A DNA stretch of 53,604 nt from an uncultured Acidobacteriota bacterium (GTDB lineage: Bacteria; Acidobacteriota; Terriglobia; Terriglobales; Acidobacteriaceae), in the NCBI GenBank assembly GCA_903851035.1, contig CAINND010000002.1:1-53604 (forward strand), in the 5' to 3' direction. The notes beneath the pieces were generated by a model. It saw nothing but the letters and a program-made list of their open reading frames with translations, had not been told where the DNA came from and did not search any database. Each line of letters starts with the position of its first letter. The stretch's first letter is position 1. This document shows positions 1 to 8,786 of the stretch, one piece after another. The translations under genes were made by a program, and so were the position numbers.

Positions 1-377
1 GCAGGTTTCCTTGCCGGGTGCCCTACCCTTCCGCCGTTCTCCGGCGGAGGGTGGGGCTGTTGACCTTGCTGTTGACCTTGCAGTTGCTCTTGCACTTGCT
101 TTTGTAGCTGTTCTTGAAGTGTCATCCTGAGCGAAGGCGGCGCGCCCCGCGCGTCGCCGCAGTCGAAGGACCCCTTGTGTAAGAGTGAAGTGCAGGTGCC
201 CCATCTCTGGCCCGTCTTTGGCCAGAGTTGGGAAGCAGAGCAGGCAGCACAGGTGCCCTACCCTTCCGCCGTTCTTCGGCGGAGGGTGGGGCTGTTGATT
301 TTGAATTTCCGGGTGCCCCATCCTAGCCGTAGTTGCTAGGGTGGGGTAGTTGACCTGGCAGCGCCCCATATTGACAG
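1..377. repeat. intergenic hairpin/hexamer repeat cluster
   Basis: No gene is seen here. The stretch holds one composite repeat in reverse orientation: hairpin at 16-56, pyrimidine-rich hexamer tract at 57-119 (CAANNN phase when read on the minus strand), and a TGTCATCCTGAGCG...GTCGAAGGACCCC element at 120-174. Three further hairpins of the GGTGCCCCAT...GTGGGG family follow at 195-233 (inner stem TCTGGCC/GGCCAGA), 252-290 (CCGCC/GGCGG) and 311-350 (CCTAGC/GCTAGG). The same modules recur near 11.7-12.3 kb, 14.3, 15.2, 22.6 and 25.7 kb. They lie beyond the 3' end of the minus-strand decarboxylase gene. Confidence 0.8.
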
Positions 378-402
378 ATGGGGGCAGGTTTCCTTGCCCT
401 TG

Positions 403-2085
403 CTACCTCGGCCCGCGCTCGCCGTAGTCGAACTCAGCCACCATGGGACCCATCCGCTTCAGTCCCTCGGGAGCGTCCAGCTTCTCCAGGTGCAGCTCGA
501 TCATGGTCATGCAGTCGGCTGTCTCCGCCTCGCTCAGCACCCGCTCCAGCTCGTCCTCGGTGGCTGCTGAAAGCGTCTTGACCCGCGCGCCGTCGCTCAG
601 CACCTCACCCAGCTTCAGGTACTGCCAGTTCTGGATTTCGTTGTACTCGGCGTGCGGTCCAAGTATCACGCGCTCAATCGTATAGCCACGATTGTTCAAG
701 ATGAAGATGATGGGCTTCAACCCCTGCCGCAGCATTGTGGAAATCTCCTGCGCCGTCATCTGCACGCTGCCATCGCCAATGAACAGCAACTGCCGCCGCT
801 CCGGAGCCGCCAGCAGCGAACCCAGCAGCGCCGGCAGTGTGTAGCCAATCGAGCCCCACACTGACTGCCCGATGTAGTTCGTATTGGCCGGCAGCCGCAC
901 CCCGGCCAGCCCTGCCTGCGAGCAGCCATTCTCGGCCACCACCACGTCGCCTTCGCGCAAAAAGCGCCTCAGCCTGGGCCACAGCCGCGCGTGGGTCAGC
1001 CCGCGCCCTGCCTCCGGAGCGGCTATCGCATCGGCCTCTCCAGTCCCCGCACCCTTCCCCAGCTCCAGCTCGCGCTTTGGCAACTGCTCGCCCAGTCTGG
1101 TCAGCACCTCGTTGGCGCAAATGCCTTCGAACACACGCCCGTTGATGACCGCTCGATACGGCTCCAGCACGATCGTCTCCGGCGTGGGGATGCGCTGGCT
1201 GAAGTATCCGGTCGTCGCGTCGAAGAAGCGCACGCCCACCGTTATCAGGCAGTCGGAATCCTCAATCGTCCGCAGGGCCTCGGCCGAGCTCGCCCTGCCC
1301 GCGTAAATGCCGCGATACTGCGGATGCTGCTCGTTAAAGACGCTGCGGCCGCTGCTCATGCTGCAAAAGGGCATTCCGGTGCGCTCGCCCAGGGCGCAAA
1401 TCAGCTTGCGCAGGCCAAATCTCTGCGCGTCGGCATCCACCAGCAGCGCGGGCTGCTTCGCTTGCCGGATGCGCTTGGCCAGCAACTCCACCACGCGCTC
1501 GGTCTGCACCGCGTCGCCCGTGGGCAGCACGTTGGCCAGCGCCTCGCCCGGCGGATCGATCTCCAGATGGGTAATGTCGCTCGGCAGTTGCAGATACACC
1601 GGACGCCGCTCGCGCAGGCAGGTCAGCAGCAGGCGGTCAATCTCGATCCTGGCGTTCGCCGGTGTCAGCCTTGATTGTGCCGCCGTGAACTGTGCCAGGC
1701 AGGTCATCACGTCCTCAAAGTCGCCGGTGCCGCTGGTGTGGTGCAGCACCTCGCGCCGCAGTATGGCATTCAGCGGAGGCACACCGCTGATGATGACCAC
1801 CGGAACGTGCTCTGCGTTAGCCCCGGCAATGCCGTTCAGCGCGCTCAGGTCGCCCACGCCGTAGGTCAGCAGCAGCGCGCCCACGCCCCGGATGCGGGCG
1901 TAGCCATCGGCGGCGTAGGCTGCATTCAGCTCGTTGCAGCAGCCCACCCAGCGCACACCCTCGCAGGCCATGACCTGCTCCAGAAAGGCCAGGTTAAAGT
2001 CGCCCGGCACGCCGTGCAGATGGCTGATGCCCAGCTCCTGCAGCCGTACCAGCAGGTAGTTGCCAATGGTGATCTTAGTCGCCAC
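403..2085 (-). CDS. thiamine diphosphate-dependent 2-oxo acid decarboxylase (pyruvate/indolepyruvate decarboxylase family)
   Basis: Cytoplasmic non-oxidative decarboxylase that would convert a 2-oxo acid (pyruvate, indolepyruvate or similar) to an aldehyde plus CO2. The N-terminal pyrimidine-binding domain has GVPGDFNL and the cofactor-activating Glu52 (NEL). The active-site pair His115-His116 (LHHTSG) is that of the PDC/IPDC branch rather than of acetolactate synthase. A C-terminal TPP/Mg motif runs from GDGS to the NN pair. At 560 residues it has the usual family length. I chose the GTG at 2085 because GAGG lies just upstream and the protein then starts as relatives do; an in-frame GTG at 2118 is the alternative. 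It stands alone, divergent from the pilin operon. Substrate cannot be decided from sequence. Confidence 0.9.
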   Translation of the reverse strand: MATKITIGNYLLVRLQELGISHLHGVPGDFNLAFLEQVMACEGVRWVGCCNELNAAYAADGYARIRGVGALLLTYGVGDLSALNGIAGANAEHVPVVIISGVPPLNAILRREVLHHTSGTGDFEDVMTCLAQFTAAQSRLTPANARIEIDRLLLTCLRERRPVYLQLPSDITHLEIDPPGEALANVLPTGDAVQTERVVELLAKRIRQAKQPALLVDADAQRFGLRKLICALGERTGMPFCSMSSGRSVFNEQHPQYRGIYAGRASSAEALRTIEDSDCLITVGVRFFDATTGYFSQRIPTPETIVLEPYRAVINGRVFEGICANEVLTRLGEQLPKRELELGKGAGTGEADAIAAPEAGRGLTHARLWPRLRRFLREGDVVVAENGCSQAGLAGVRLPANTNYIGQSVWGSIGYTLPALLGSLLAAPERRQLLFIGDGSVQMTAQEISTMLRQGLKPIIFILNNRGYTIERVILGPHAEYNEIQNWQYLKLGEVLSDGARVKTLSAATEDELERVLSEAETADCMTMIELHLEKLDAPEGLKRMGPMVAEFDYGERGPR

Positions 2086-2351
2086 GCTCTTGCCCTCGCT
2101 TCCTGCCAATCGTCGCACACCCGGCCGTGCCGCCCGCCGTCCTCACCATCTTAACGGCACGGCAGGCAAAATCCCTTTTCGCCCTCTAAATCGGAGTGCT
2201 TTTGCGGCCCTCTTCCGCGCCCCTTACCACAGTCCTCCGGCCTTCCTCGCCGGGCGTGTATATCTTTGATTCCCTAAGCGGTAATCCCCCTTGCATTACC
2301 ACTCCTGATTACTAAAGATAGGGTACCTGCGTTGTCAGCAGGGTTCCCTTA

Positions 2352-2380
2352 TTGTGCCAACGCCCGAAGTGCATTATATG
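2352..2380 (+). promoter_or_regulatory. candidate promoter for the minor-pilin operon
   Basis: TTGTGC at 2352-2357 and TATATG at 2375-2380 are separated by 17 bases and lie about 120 bases upstream of the first pilin start. The rest of the 2086-2498 gap between the two divergent genes shows no gene. Prediction by eye only. Confidence 0.3.
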
Positions 2381-2498
2381 TACACTGTTGCGCAGCAGTA
2401 TGGGGCCCCCGCACCCTTTGCCGGGTGCATGGAATTTTCTTGAAAATCAGCCGCTAGTTGAAATAGCGCGCCGCGCTGAAAGGTTGGCAGGTGGCGTT

Positions 2499-3026
2499 AT
2501 GAGTTGTAACCGGGCCCACAATCCGAGCGCACCGCCACCTAGCCACATTGGCCGGGCAGGCTTTACCATGCTCGAACTTATTGTTGTGATCGCCGTTTTC
2601 GCCATCATGATGGCCATCGCCCTGCCCATCATCAACAACACTCTGATCAGCATGCACGTCACCTCGGCGGCCTCCTCGCTCTCCGGAGCCATCCAGGCAG
2701 CGCGTTACCAGGCCATCAGCACCGGCTGCCCCGTGCAGTTCACTACTCTTCCGGCATCGAACTCCTATCAGCTCGCCACGGAGGCCGTTAGCGGTACGCC
2801 TCCCGCCTGCGCCACTACTTATACCAACCTCGGCAACCCGGTGCCCTTTGCCAATTCGGATGTGACCGTCCCCTCGGTGACCTTCCTGCTCAATCCCGGC
2901 GGAACTGTCACCAGCACCAGTGTGGTCACCTCGCCGGCCAGCTTCAGCATGCAGCTTAAAAACGTCAACGTCAGCAAGACCGTCACGGTCAATGGAGTCG
3001 GCAATGTCACGATCACCGCGCCGTAG
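2499..3026 (+). CDS. GspH/FimT-type minor pilin
   Basis: Small pseudopilin or minor pilin of a type IV pilus / type II secretion apparatus. The prepilin peptidase site is visible: a short basic leader ending in Gly, then FTMLELIVVIAVF with Glu at +5 and a hydrophobic helix to about residue 45. The remaining 125 residues form a Thr/Ser/Asn-rich ectodomain with two cysteines. The ATG at 2499 follows AGGTGG and leaves a leader of normal length; the frame is open further upstream, but that would make an implausible leader. First gene of four overlapping cistrons (this one, PilV-, PilW- and PilX-like), so minor-pilin assembly is the likely role. Confidence 0.85.
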   Translation: MSCNRAHNPSAPPPSHIGRAGFTMLELIVVIAVFAIMMAIALPIINNTLISMHVTSAASSLSGAIQAARYQAISTGCPVQFTTLPASNSYQLATEAVSGTPPACATTYTNLGNPVPFANSDVTVPSVTFLLNPGGTVTSTSVVTSPASFSMQLKNVNVSKTVTVNGVGNVTITAP

Positions 3027-3657
3027 CGGACGCCGCTCGCGCGGCTTCACCATCATCGAGGTTCTGATTGCCACGGCAATCCTCATCATCGCCGTCAGCG
3101 CCATGGCGGCCCTGGCGGCCATCATGCTCACCCGCGGACGCCAGTCCCGCTACATGAACGTGGCCGAGGCGCTGGCCAGCGAAAAGCTCGAGGATCTCAA
3201 CCGCTGGAACATGTATGCGCCCAACATCTGCATTCAAACCGGAGACACCACCGAGGGCAGCCTGACCACAAACGTCACCTCCAACATCACCTGCCCCAAT
3301 GGAGTCGCCACCGGCACCGTCTCCTACTATGACGATGTCAGCATCGACTTCACCAACGGTGGCACCTGCGCCAACGCCAGCTTCGGCTGCTTTTCGGAGA
3401 CCGTCTCCGGCACCAGCGGTGGCAACAGTGGATACTTCACCACCTATCACGCGCCCACCGGGGTCATCCCCGGCAACGCCGACGGCACGCCGGTCTTCAC
3501 CACCACGGCGCCCACCAACCTGGTCTTCCACCGCAGTTGGCTGATTGAGGCCAACACGCCCGTCACCAACGTGCGGCGCATCACCGTGCGCGTCACCCTT
3601 ACCGATCAGTCGGTCAAGCCCGGCGTCACAACGCAGATGAGCCTGGTTCGCCAATGA
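3004..3657 (+). CDS. pilV: PilV-like minor pilin (type IV pilus modification protein)
   Basis: The basic leader (SRSPRRSGRRSRG) is followed by FTIIEVLIATAILIIA, a class III signal with Glu+5 and a single transmembrane/coiled helix. The roughly 170-residue ectodomain is rich in Asn, Thr and Gly and has several cysteines that could form disulphides. The start at 3004 overlaps the end of the preceding pilin gene by 23 bases, which implies translational coupling; the frame is also open upstream of this. PilV-type proteins prime or cap pili together with PilW and PilX, which fits the gene order here. The exact subclass is inferred mainly from position in the operon. Confidence 0.75.
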   Translation: MSRSPRRSGRRSRGFTIIEVLIATAILIIAVSAMAALAAIMLTRGRQSRYMNVAEALASEKLEDLNRWNMYAPNICIQTGDTTEGSLTTNVTSNITCPNGVATGTVSYYDDVSIDFTNGGTCANASFGCFSETVSGTSGGNSGYFTTYHAPTGVIPGNADGTPVFTTTAPTNLVFHRSWLIEANTPVTNVRRITVRVTLTDQSVKPGVTTQMSLVRQ

Positions 3658-4865
3658 TGCTTCCCTGCTCCAATTCGATCCCTGCCGCACGGCGCAGCCA
3701 GCGTGGCACCAGCCTGATGGAGATGCTGGTCGCCCTCGCCGTCTTCATGATCGTCGCAGGCGCGGCCTTCACGCTCTTCCAAAATCAGCAGAACGCGAAC
3801 TCCAGCTTGCAGGGGCAGGTCGGCCTCAGCCTGGCTTTGCGCAATGCCACCTCTCAGTTGGAACTCGACCTGGCCAACGCCGGCAACGGATATTACCCAA
3901 ACGCCAACATTCCCTCCTGGCCCGTGGGTGTGACCATTGTCAACAACTGGGTCGCCCCCGGCTCCTCCTGCTACAGCAGCGGCGCTTACCAGTCCAACTG
4001 CTTTGACCAGATCAACATCATCACTGCTGATCCCGCCCTCTACCCGGCGCTCACCTTTACGGACACAACGGGTGCCCCTGCGCCCGCCACCTGCCCCGGC
4101 ACCTACAACGGCAGCCCCGGCGCAGCCACCACCATCTATGCCCTGCCCGCCTCGGGTTTCACCTCGGCGCAGACGGCGGCCAAGTACTTTTCCGGCGACC
4201 AGCTGCTTTTCATGAGCAACAGCGGCAAGGTCATCTCCACGGCCATTATGAGCGGCAATGCGACGGCCTACAGCACCTCGGTCGTTGCCCTGCCCATCTA
4301 CCAGACCAACAGTGACGGCAGCAACTCCCTGACCAACGATCCGCTGGACATTACTGCCTGTGACAACAACCAGCCCTGTCCGCCGCCGCCGCCGGTCACC
4401 GTGCCCGTCACTCCGCCCAGCGTCTACTTCGGCACCAGCTTCTGCCCCGGCGGATACATCATCAAGCTCTCGCCCATCGTCTATTCGGTGCAGGCCAACT
4501 CTGATCCCAACAATCCCTGGCAACTGGTGCGCACGCAGAACCAAAACAGCAACGTCGTCATGGACCAGATCATCGGCTTCAAGGCCGGCGCGGCCACATG
4601 GGGCTCCGACATCACCAGCGGTTCCAGCACGCCCTACTACAACTACCAGGCCTCGACTTACACCATTGGCAGCACTGCGGCCGCGTGGAACTACAGCTTG
4701 ATCCGCTCGGTGCGTGTTTCCATCATTGCCCGTACGGCGCCCAACAACAGCGCCGCCTATACATTCCGCAATAGCTTCGATAACGGACCCTATCAGGTCC
4801 AGTGGATGGCCATCGTGGTCAATCCCCGCAACCTTAGTATGAGCGACGACCAGTCACTGCCATGA
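3654..4865 (+). CDS. pilW: PilW-like minor pilin
   Basis: A 403-residue prepilin-like protein whose leader ends ...RRSQRG and is followed by TSLMEMLVALAVFMIVAGAA, with Glu at +5. The first helix continues into FQNQQNANSS, typical of PilW. The long ectodomain has a Pro-run (CPPPPPVTVPVTPP) around residues 245-255, scattered cysteines and a C-terminal region resembling the PilW domain (RSVRVSIIAR). Its ATG overlaps the upstream TGA (ATGA), so the gene is translationally coupled. It is longer than the 200-350 residues usual for the family because of Asn/Thr/Ser-rich inserts. Confidence 0.75.
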   Translation: MMLPCSNSIPAARRSQRGTSLMEMLVALAVFMIVAGAAFTLFQNQQNANSSLQGQVGLSLALRNATSQLELDLANAGNGYYPNANIPSWPVGVTIVNNWVAPGSSCYSSGAYQSNCFDQINIITADPALYPALTFTDTTGAPAPATCPGTYNGSPGAATTIYALPASGFTSAQTAAKYFSGDQLLFMSNSGKVISTAIMSGNATAYSTSVVALPIYQTNSDGSNSLTNDPLDITACDNNQPCPPPPPVTVPVTPPSVYFGTSFCPGGYIIKLSPIVYSVQANSDPNNPWQLVRTQNQNSNVVMDQIIGFKAGAATWGSDITSGSSTPYYNYQASTYTIGSTAAAWNYSLIRSVRVSIIARTAPNNSAAYTFRNSFDNGPYQVQWMAIVVNPRNLSMSDDQSLP

Positions 4866-6898
4866 ACATGAAAATGAAAAAGCCGTCCACAATCCGGATT
4901 GCCCGTTTGCCCTTCGGCCGTGTTCGCAGCTTGCCTCCGGCCAGCGGAATCGCGCTCATCACCGTGCTTTTCCTTACCATCCTGATGAGCATCCTGGCCC
5001 TGACCATGATGGTCTCGGTCAACTCCGACATGTTCATCAATGGCTACTACGGCAACACCCGCGCCGCCTACTACGCCGCCGATAGCGGCATGAACGTCGC
5101 GCGCCAGAATCTGGTCAACGAGCTCAAGCTCAGCATCAATCAGCATCCCTGCCTCGGCTGGGGAGCCAATGCCAGTGACAGTGCCTGCATTCCCGCGCCG
5201 CTCGATCAGGTGGGCGCTCCCGCCACCGCGCTCAGCTATCTGCTCTCCACCTACAACTCGCTCAGCGGAGGCCAGGTAAACAGCGGCAGCGCCAGTGCCA
5301 GTTGGCCCAGTTCCTTCCTCATTACCAACACCGCCAACTGCACCAACAGCTTTGCCGCCGCCGCCGGCAGCCCGGCCATCACCCAGACGGTGGTCAACAC
5401 AATTTCGCTCAACACCCAGTACACCTTCACCTTCAACTACACCCTCTGCGCCACCGGCACGGCCACGGCCAACACCAACACGGCCTTGCAGCGCTCCACC
5501 ATCCGCGAGATGGGAACCATCATCATGTCCGTCAAGAGCGTGGACATTCCGCCGCCGACCTTTGCCGGCTATGGAACCTTCATTGACAAATACACGCCGT
5601 GCTTCGCCCCGTTGACTCCAGGCATCTTCAGCGGCCCGTCCTTCACCAACGGCGCGTGGCAGGTCTCCAACCGCGGACAGTTCATCTTCACCGATCACGT
5701 CGGGCAGGCGAATCAATACCTGGATTACTGGATTGGCAGCACTTGCAACCAGTCCACTTCCACTACCTATCCCGGCGTCAACGTCACATGGGAGCAGGGC
5801 ATCTCGGTTGGCCAGCCCACCATCGCGCTGCCTACCAACAGCTACTCGCAGCAGTGGGCAATCGTGGATGGCTACGGCTGTGGCGAAACCAGCGGCCCCA
5901 ACTGCACCAGTGCCAGCACCACTGGCTCGAAGCCCAACTTCGCCACCTATCTCAAGGACATCAACCAAAACGCCTATAACGCCACCGCCACCAGCGGCGT
6001 GTACTTCCCCTGGACGCCCGGCGCCAACACTTATGGCAACACCGTCTCCACCGGCAGCGGCCTCACCACGGGCTACGGCGGCGGCTTCTACATTGAGGGC
6101 AACGCCAACATCGTGTTGACTCCCGGCAGCGACGGCTCGGGCAATCCAACGCAGATCTACACCATCACACAGGGAGCCACGACCACCACCATCACGACAG
6201 ACGTCGTGGCCAACACTACAAATATCGTGCAGGGCGGCACCAGCAAGACGCTCACCGGCGTTCCGGCCAACCTGGTCAGCAGTCCGGGTACGGCTACCCC
6301 CGGCACGCTTCTCTACGTGGATGGCACCGTCACCGGCCTTTCCGGCCCCGGCGAGGGACAGGCCGCCATCCAGTACAACTCCATGGTCACCGTCGTCGCC
6401 AAGAATGACATTGATATCACCGGCGACATCCGCTACACCGTCGAGCCCGTCACGGTGAACACCGCCGACACCATCGTCTCCCCCACCTACAATGCGTCGG
6501 CCGTCAACGTCTTCGGAGCCTACACCTGCGCCGGCAACATCGTGCTCAGCAGCCCCTACTCCGACAAGAATCTTGAAGTAGACGGCTCGCTCGCCGCCAT
6601 CGGCGCCATGACCACCGATAATCCCCCCGGGTATTGCACGAGCTCTACCTGCGGCTTTACCGTCAACGGCAGTATCAACACCTTTACCAACGTCGGTGGA
6701 CAGTCGCAGACACACATATTCGTCGAAGCAGTGAACACGCAGAACGTTTACTTCGACCGCCGCTACACCGTCTGGGGCAACGGCTTTGCACCGCCCTGGT
6801 TCCCCGGAATCGCCAACAGCGGCAGCTACTCGGCATCAGTACCCACCATCACTCCCACGCAGCAGCGCACAAGCTGGGCCTGGATCGCGCAGCAGTAG
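4862..6898 (+). CDS. giant PilX-like pilus assembly protein
   Basis: The N terminus matches PilX-type minor pilins: basic leader, SGIALITVLFLTILMSILAL as membrane helix (about residues 27-52), then GNTRAAYYAADSGMNVARQNL, the AA-AD-G-ARQ pattern seen in PilX/GspK-like N-terminal domains. Unlike typical PilX (about 150-200 residues), it continues to 678 residues with a Thr/Asn/Gly/Ser-rich, beta-looking region containing many cysteines. This suggests a surface-exposed adhesin-like tip. The start overlaps the PilW-like stop (ATGA). No pilY1-like gene follows, so this extension may take that role; that is inference. A terminator lies just downstream. Confidence 0.75.
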   Translation: MNMKMKKPSTIRIARLPFGRVRSLPPASGIALITVLFLTILMSILALTMMVSVNSDMFINGYYGNTRAAYYAADSGMNVARQNLVNELKLSINQHPCLGWGANASDSACIPAPLDQVGAPATALSYLLSTYNSLSGGQVNSGSASASWPSSFLITNTANCTNSFAAAAGSPAITQTVVNTISLNTQYTFTFNYTLCATGTATANTNTALQRSTIREMGTIIMSVKSVDIPPPTFAGYGTFIDKYTPCFAPLTPGIFSGPSFTNGAWQVSNRGQFIFTDHVGQANQYLDYWIGSTCNQSTSTTYPGVNVTWEQGISVGQPTIALPTNSYSQQWAIVDGYGCGETSGPNCTSASTTGSKPNFATYLKDINQNAYNATATSGVYFPWTPGANTYGNTVSTGSGLTTGYGGGFYIEGNANIVLTPGSDGSGNPTQIYTITQGATTTTITTDVVANTTNIVQGGTSKTLTGVPANLVSSPGTATPGTLLYVDGTVTGLSGPGEGQAAIQYNSMVTVVAKNDIDITGDIRYTVEPVTVNTADTIVSPTYNASAVNVFGAYTCAGNIVLSSPYSDKNLEVDGSLAAIGAMTTDNPPGYCTSSTCGFTVNGSINTFTNVGGQSQTHIFVEAVNTQNVYFDRRYTVWGNGFAPPWFPGIANSGSYSASVPTITPTQQRTSWAWIAQQ

Positions 6899-6919
6899 CT
6901 TTGACGCATCATCTCCTCA

Positions 6920-6949
6920 CGGCGCGGCCTTACGGTCGCGCCGCTTTTT
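6920..6949 (+). terminator. rho-independent terminator of the minor-pilin operon
   Basis: CGGCGCG at 6920-6926 and CGCGCCG at 6937-6943 form a 7-bp stem with a 10-base loop, followed by CTTTTT. It sits 21 bases after the last pilin gene. Confidence 0.8.
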
Positions 6950-6953
6950 GCGC

Positions 6954-6991
6954 GCACGGCGCCGCGCACGGCTCCGCACGGCGCCGCGCAC
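6954..6991. repeat. short tandem repeat
   Basis: GCACGGCGCCGCGCAC occurs twice (6954-6969 and 6976-6991) separated by six bases. It lies between the pilin terminator and the convergent DUF2252 gene. No function apparent. Confidence 0.6.
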
Positions 6992-7024
6992 GCATCATCT
7001 CTTACTCTCTGTTGGATTTCGTTC

Positions 7025-8377
7025 TTACCTGGCAGCTTTCTTCGCCGCCTTCGTCTTAACCGCGCGCGCCTTCTTCAGGCTCTCCCAGTCCTTTTCCATC
7101 TGCTGGGCGTAGGCCACGGCAAATTTCTCCACCGCCTGCACAAATCCGCCGCCGCCGCCAATGTAGCCCGCAATCATCTGCACGTCTCCGCTGCGCGCGT
7201 GGCCTCGCGCCAGCAGTTCGCCGCACAGCTCGGCGTAGGCCGTCAGCCCCGCGCCCTTCAGGTCGGTTACTTCAATCGATGCCTTGTGGTCGTTAAGCTG
7301 CCGCACCAGGTACTGGCGCCCTTCCACGCTCGTCCAGCCCAGCAGTGGATCGCTCTGCATCTGCATTTTGCGTTGACCTTCGGCCACCGCCCGCCCGCAG
7401 TGAACTTTTGCCGCCCGCTTCACATACGGCAAATACGCCGAGCCCGGCTCCTCCTTGATTTGCAGGAACAGCGGGTCGTCCGTGCCATTGCCCTGCATGT
7501 ACACGCAGTAATCGCGCGTGCCCACGCTGCCCGTGCCCACCACCTTGAAGCACACATCCACCGCGCGGTACTGGTCCAGCATGTGCTGCCGCTCCGGCAA
7601 CAGGCTCCGCCGGTATTGCACCAGCGAGTCCAGCACCGGCCGTGCCTCCGTGTCGCTCAGCCGCCACAAGATCGGCTTGTTCTCTTTGAACTTTCTCGAC
7701 CCGCCCGCCGCCACCGTCAGCGACTCCAACGTGTGCAGCGGCGTTGCCCGCTCGGCCTTGCGCAGCACTCCGTCCACCGGCTCGGTCTTCATCAGCCGGT
7801 GAACCTGGTAGCGTGCCACCTCCAGCACCGGCATTTCGGCAAACTTGCGGACCCACAGGTGATAGCACGCCAGAAAGGCCTCAACCGCGCTCCGCGCCGC
7901 CGCATCCCGATCCCCGGCCTCGCGAGCCGCCAGAATCAGGCTCGTCGCCAGCCGCTTCAGGTCCCACTCAAACGGAGCCCGCACCGTCTCGTCAAAGTCG
8001 TTGATGTCGAAGACCAGGCGTCCATCCGGCGCGGCATAGGCTCCCAGGTTGCGCACATGCGCGTCGCCGCAAATCTGGTTCAGGATGCCCGTGTTGCGCA
8101 ACAGAGAAAGGTCGGCGGCCATCACCGGCACCGCGCCGCGAAAGTATCCAAAGGGCGAGGCCGTCATGCGCTCGTACTTGATGGGCACCAGCTCCGGCAC
8201 CCGTCCCTTCATGCTGGCGGCCATCAGCTTTAGCGGATCGTGCTTGCGCAGCTTCGCATCCCACAGCGCGTGCTGCTGCCGCTTCACTGCCTTGCGCCGT
8301 GCCTGTCCCGCCGCGCGCCGCTCTTTGCTCGTGGGTATCTCTGCGGATTTCGTTGGCATCGCTTTTCCATCACTCAT
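7025..8377 (-). CDS. DUF2252 domain-containing protein
   Basis: Matches the DUF2252 family, whose members are about 400-480 residues; this copy is 450 from the chosen start. Visible family features are the R-M-SPFGYFRG motif near the N terminus, GDAHVRNLGAY and VFDINDFDET (kinase-like acidic motifs), and TGSVGTRDYCVY and LQIKEE in the middle. The fold is thought to resemble aminoglycoside phosphotransferase-like kinases; the biochemical role is not established. The basic N-terminal (KERRAAGQARRKAVKRQQ) and C-terminal (KKARAVKTKAAKKAAR) tails are notable. The start at 8377 is chosen over 8440 because residues before it do not look family-like; ATG at 8359 is also possible. Confidence 0.85.
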   Translation of the reverse strand: MSDGKAMPTKSAEIPTSKERRAAGQARRKAVKRQQHALWDAKLRKHDPLKLMAASMKGRVPELVPIKYERMTASPFGYFRGAVPVMAADLSLLRNTGILNQICGDAHVRNLGAYAAPDGRLVFDINDFDETVRAPFEWDLKRLATSLILAAREAGDRDAAARSAVEAFLACYHLWVRKFAEMPVLEVARYQVHRLMKTEPVDGVLRKAERATPLHTLESLTVAAGGSRKFKENKPILWRLSDTEARPVLDSLVQYRRSLLPERQHMLDQYRAVDVCFKVVGTGSVGTRDYCVYMQGNGTDDPLFLQIKEEPGSAYLPYVKRAAKVHCGRAVAEGQRKMQMQSDPLLGWTSVEGRQYLVRQLNDHKASIEVTDLKGAGLTAYAELCGELLARGHARSGDVQMIAGYIGGGGGFVQAVEKFAVAYAQQMEKDWESLKKARAVKTKAAKKAAR

Positions 8378-8495
8378 GATGGCCCAAACCATACACCGCC
8401 TCGCACCGCTCCTCCAAGTGCTTTTGATTGACCATGCCACGGCCTTCCTTCGGCCGCAGTGTCCCTTGCGGCTTCATCCGTGACACAATGGATGC

Positions 8496-8645
8496 ATGAA
8501 GAACAAAAACCTCCGCGATCTGCAAAAGCAGTGGGCCACCAAACAGAAAGAGTCCGTCAAGGCGCCCCAGCCCTCCACCAGCAAAAGCCGTGCCGACCGC
8601 AACCAGGCGGCCATCGAGCGCGCCAAAAAGGCCGCCGGGAACTAA
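8496..8645 (+). CDS. small basic hypothetical protein (49 aa)
   Basis: An ATG frame encoding 49 residues beginning MKNKNLRDLQKQWATKQKES and ending IERAKKAAGN. It is Lys/Arg/Gln-rich, with no hydrophobic segment and likely helical. It is divergent from the DUF2252 gene and lies upstream of the DUF1161 gene. Codon use (GC-rich third positions, e.g. CGC GAT CTG) resembles neighbouring genes, which favours a real gene, but I recognise no family and see no strong ribosome binding site. Confidence 0.45.
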   Translation: MKNKNLRDLQKQWATKQKESVKAPQPSTSKSRADRNQAAIERAKKAAGN

Positions 8646-8786
8646 GCGCCCTCCACGGCAGCCATCCCGCGCCAGCCCTCCATGTGTTAAAGCTGCCCTG
8701 CAAAATATCCCGTCAACATCGCTGTGCAAGCCATCCATGTTTTGCAATCCTCTCCGCCGTGCCTGCCACGCAGGCCAGGAGAGAGC

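Noticed and set aside
1-377. CRISPR-like array
   Set aside because: Repeats are hairpins of different types with irregular spacing, no constant repeat/spacer pattern and no cas genes.
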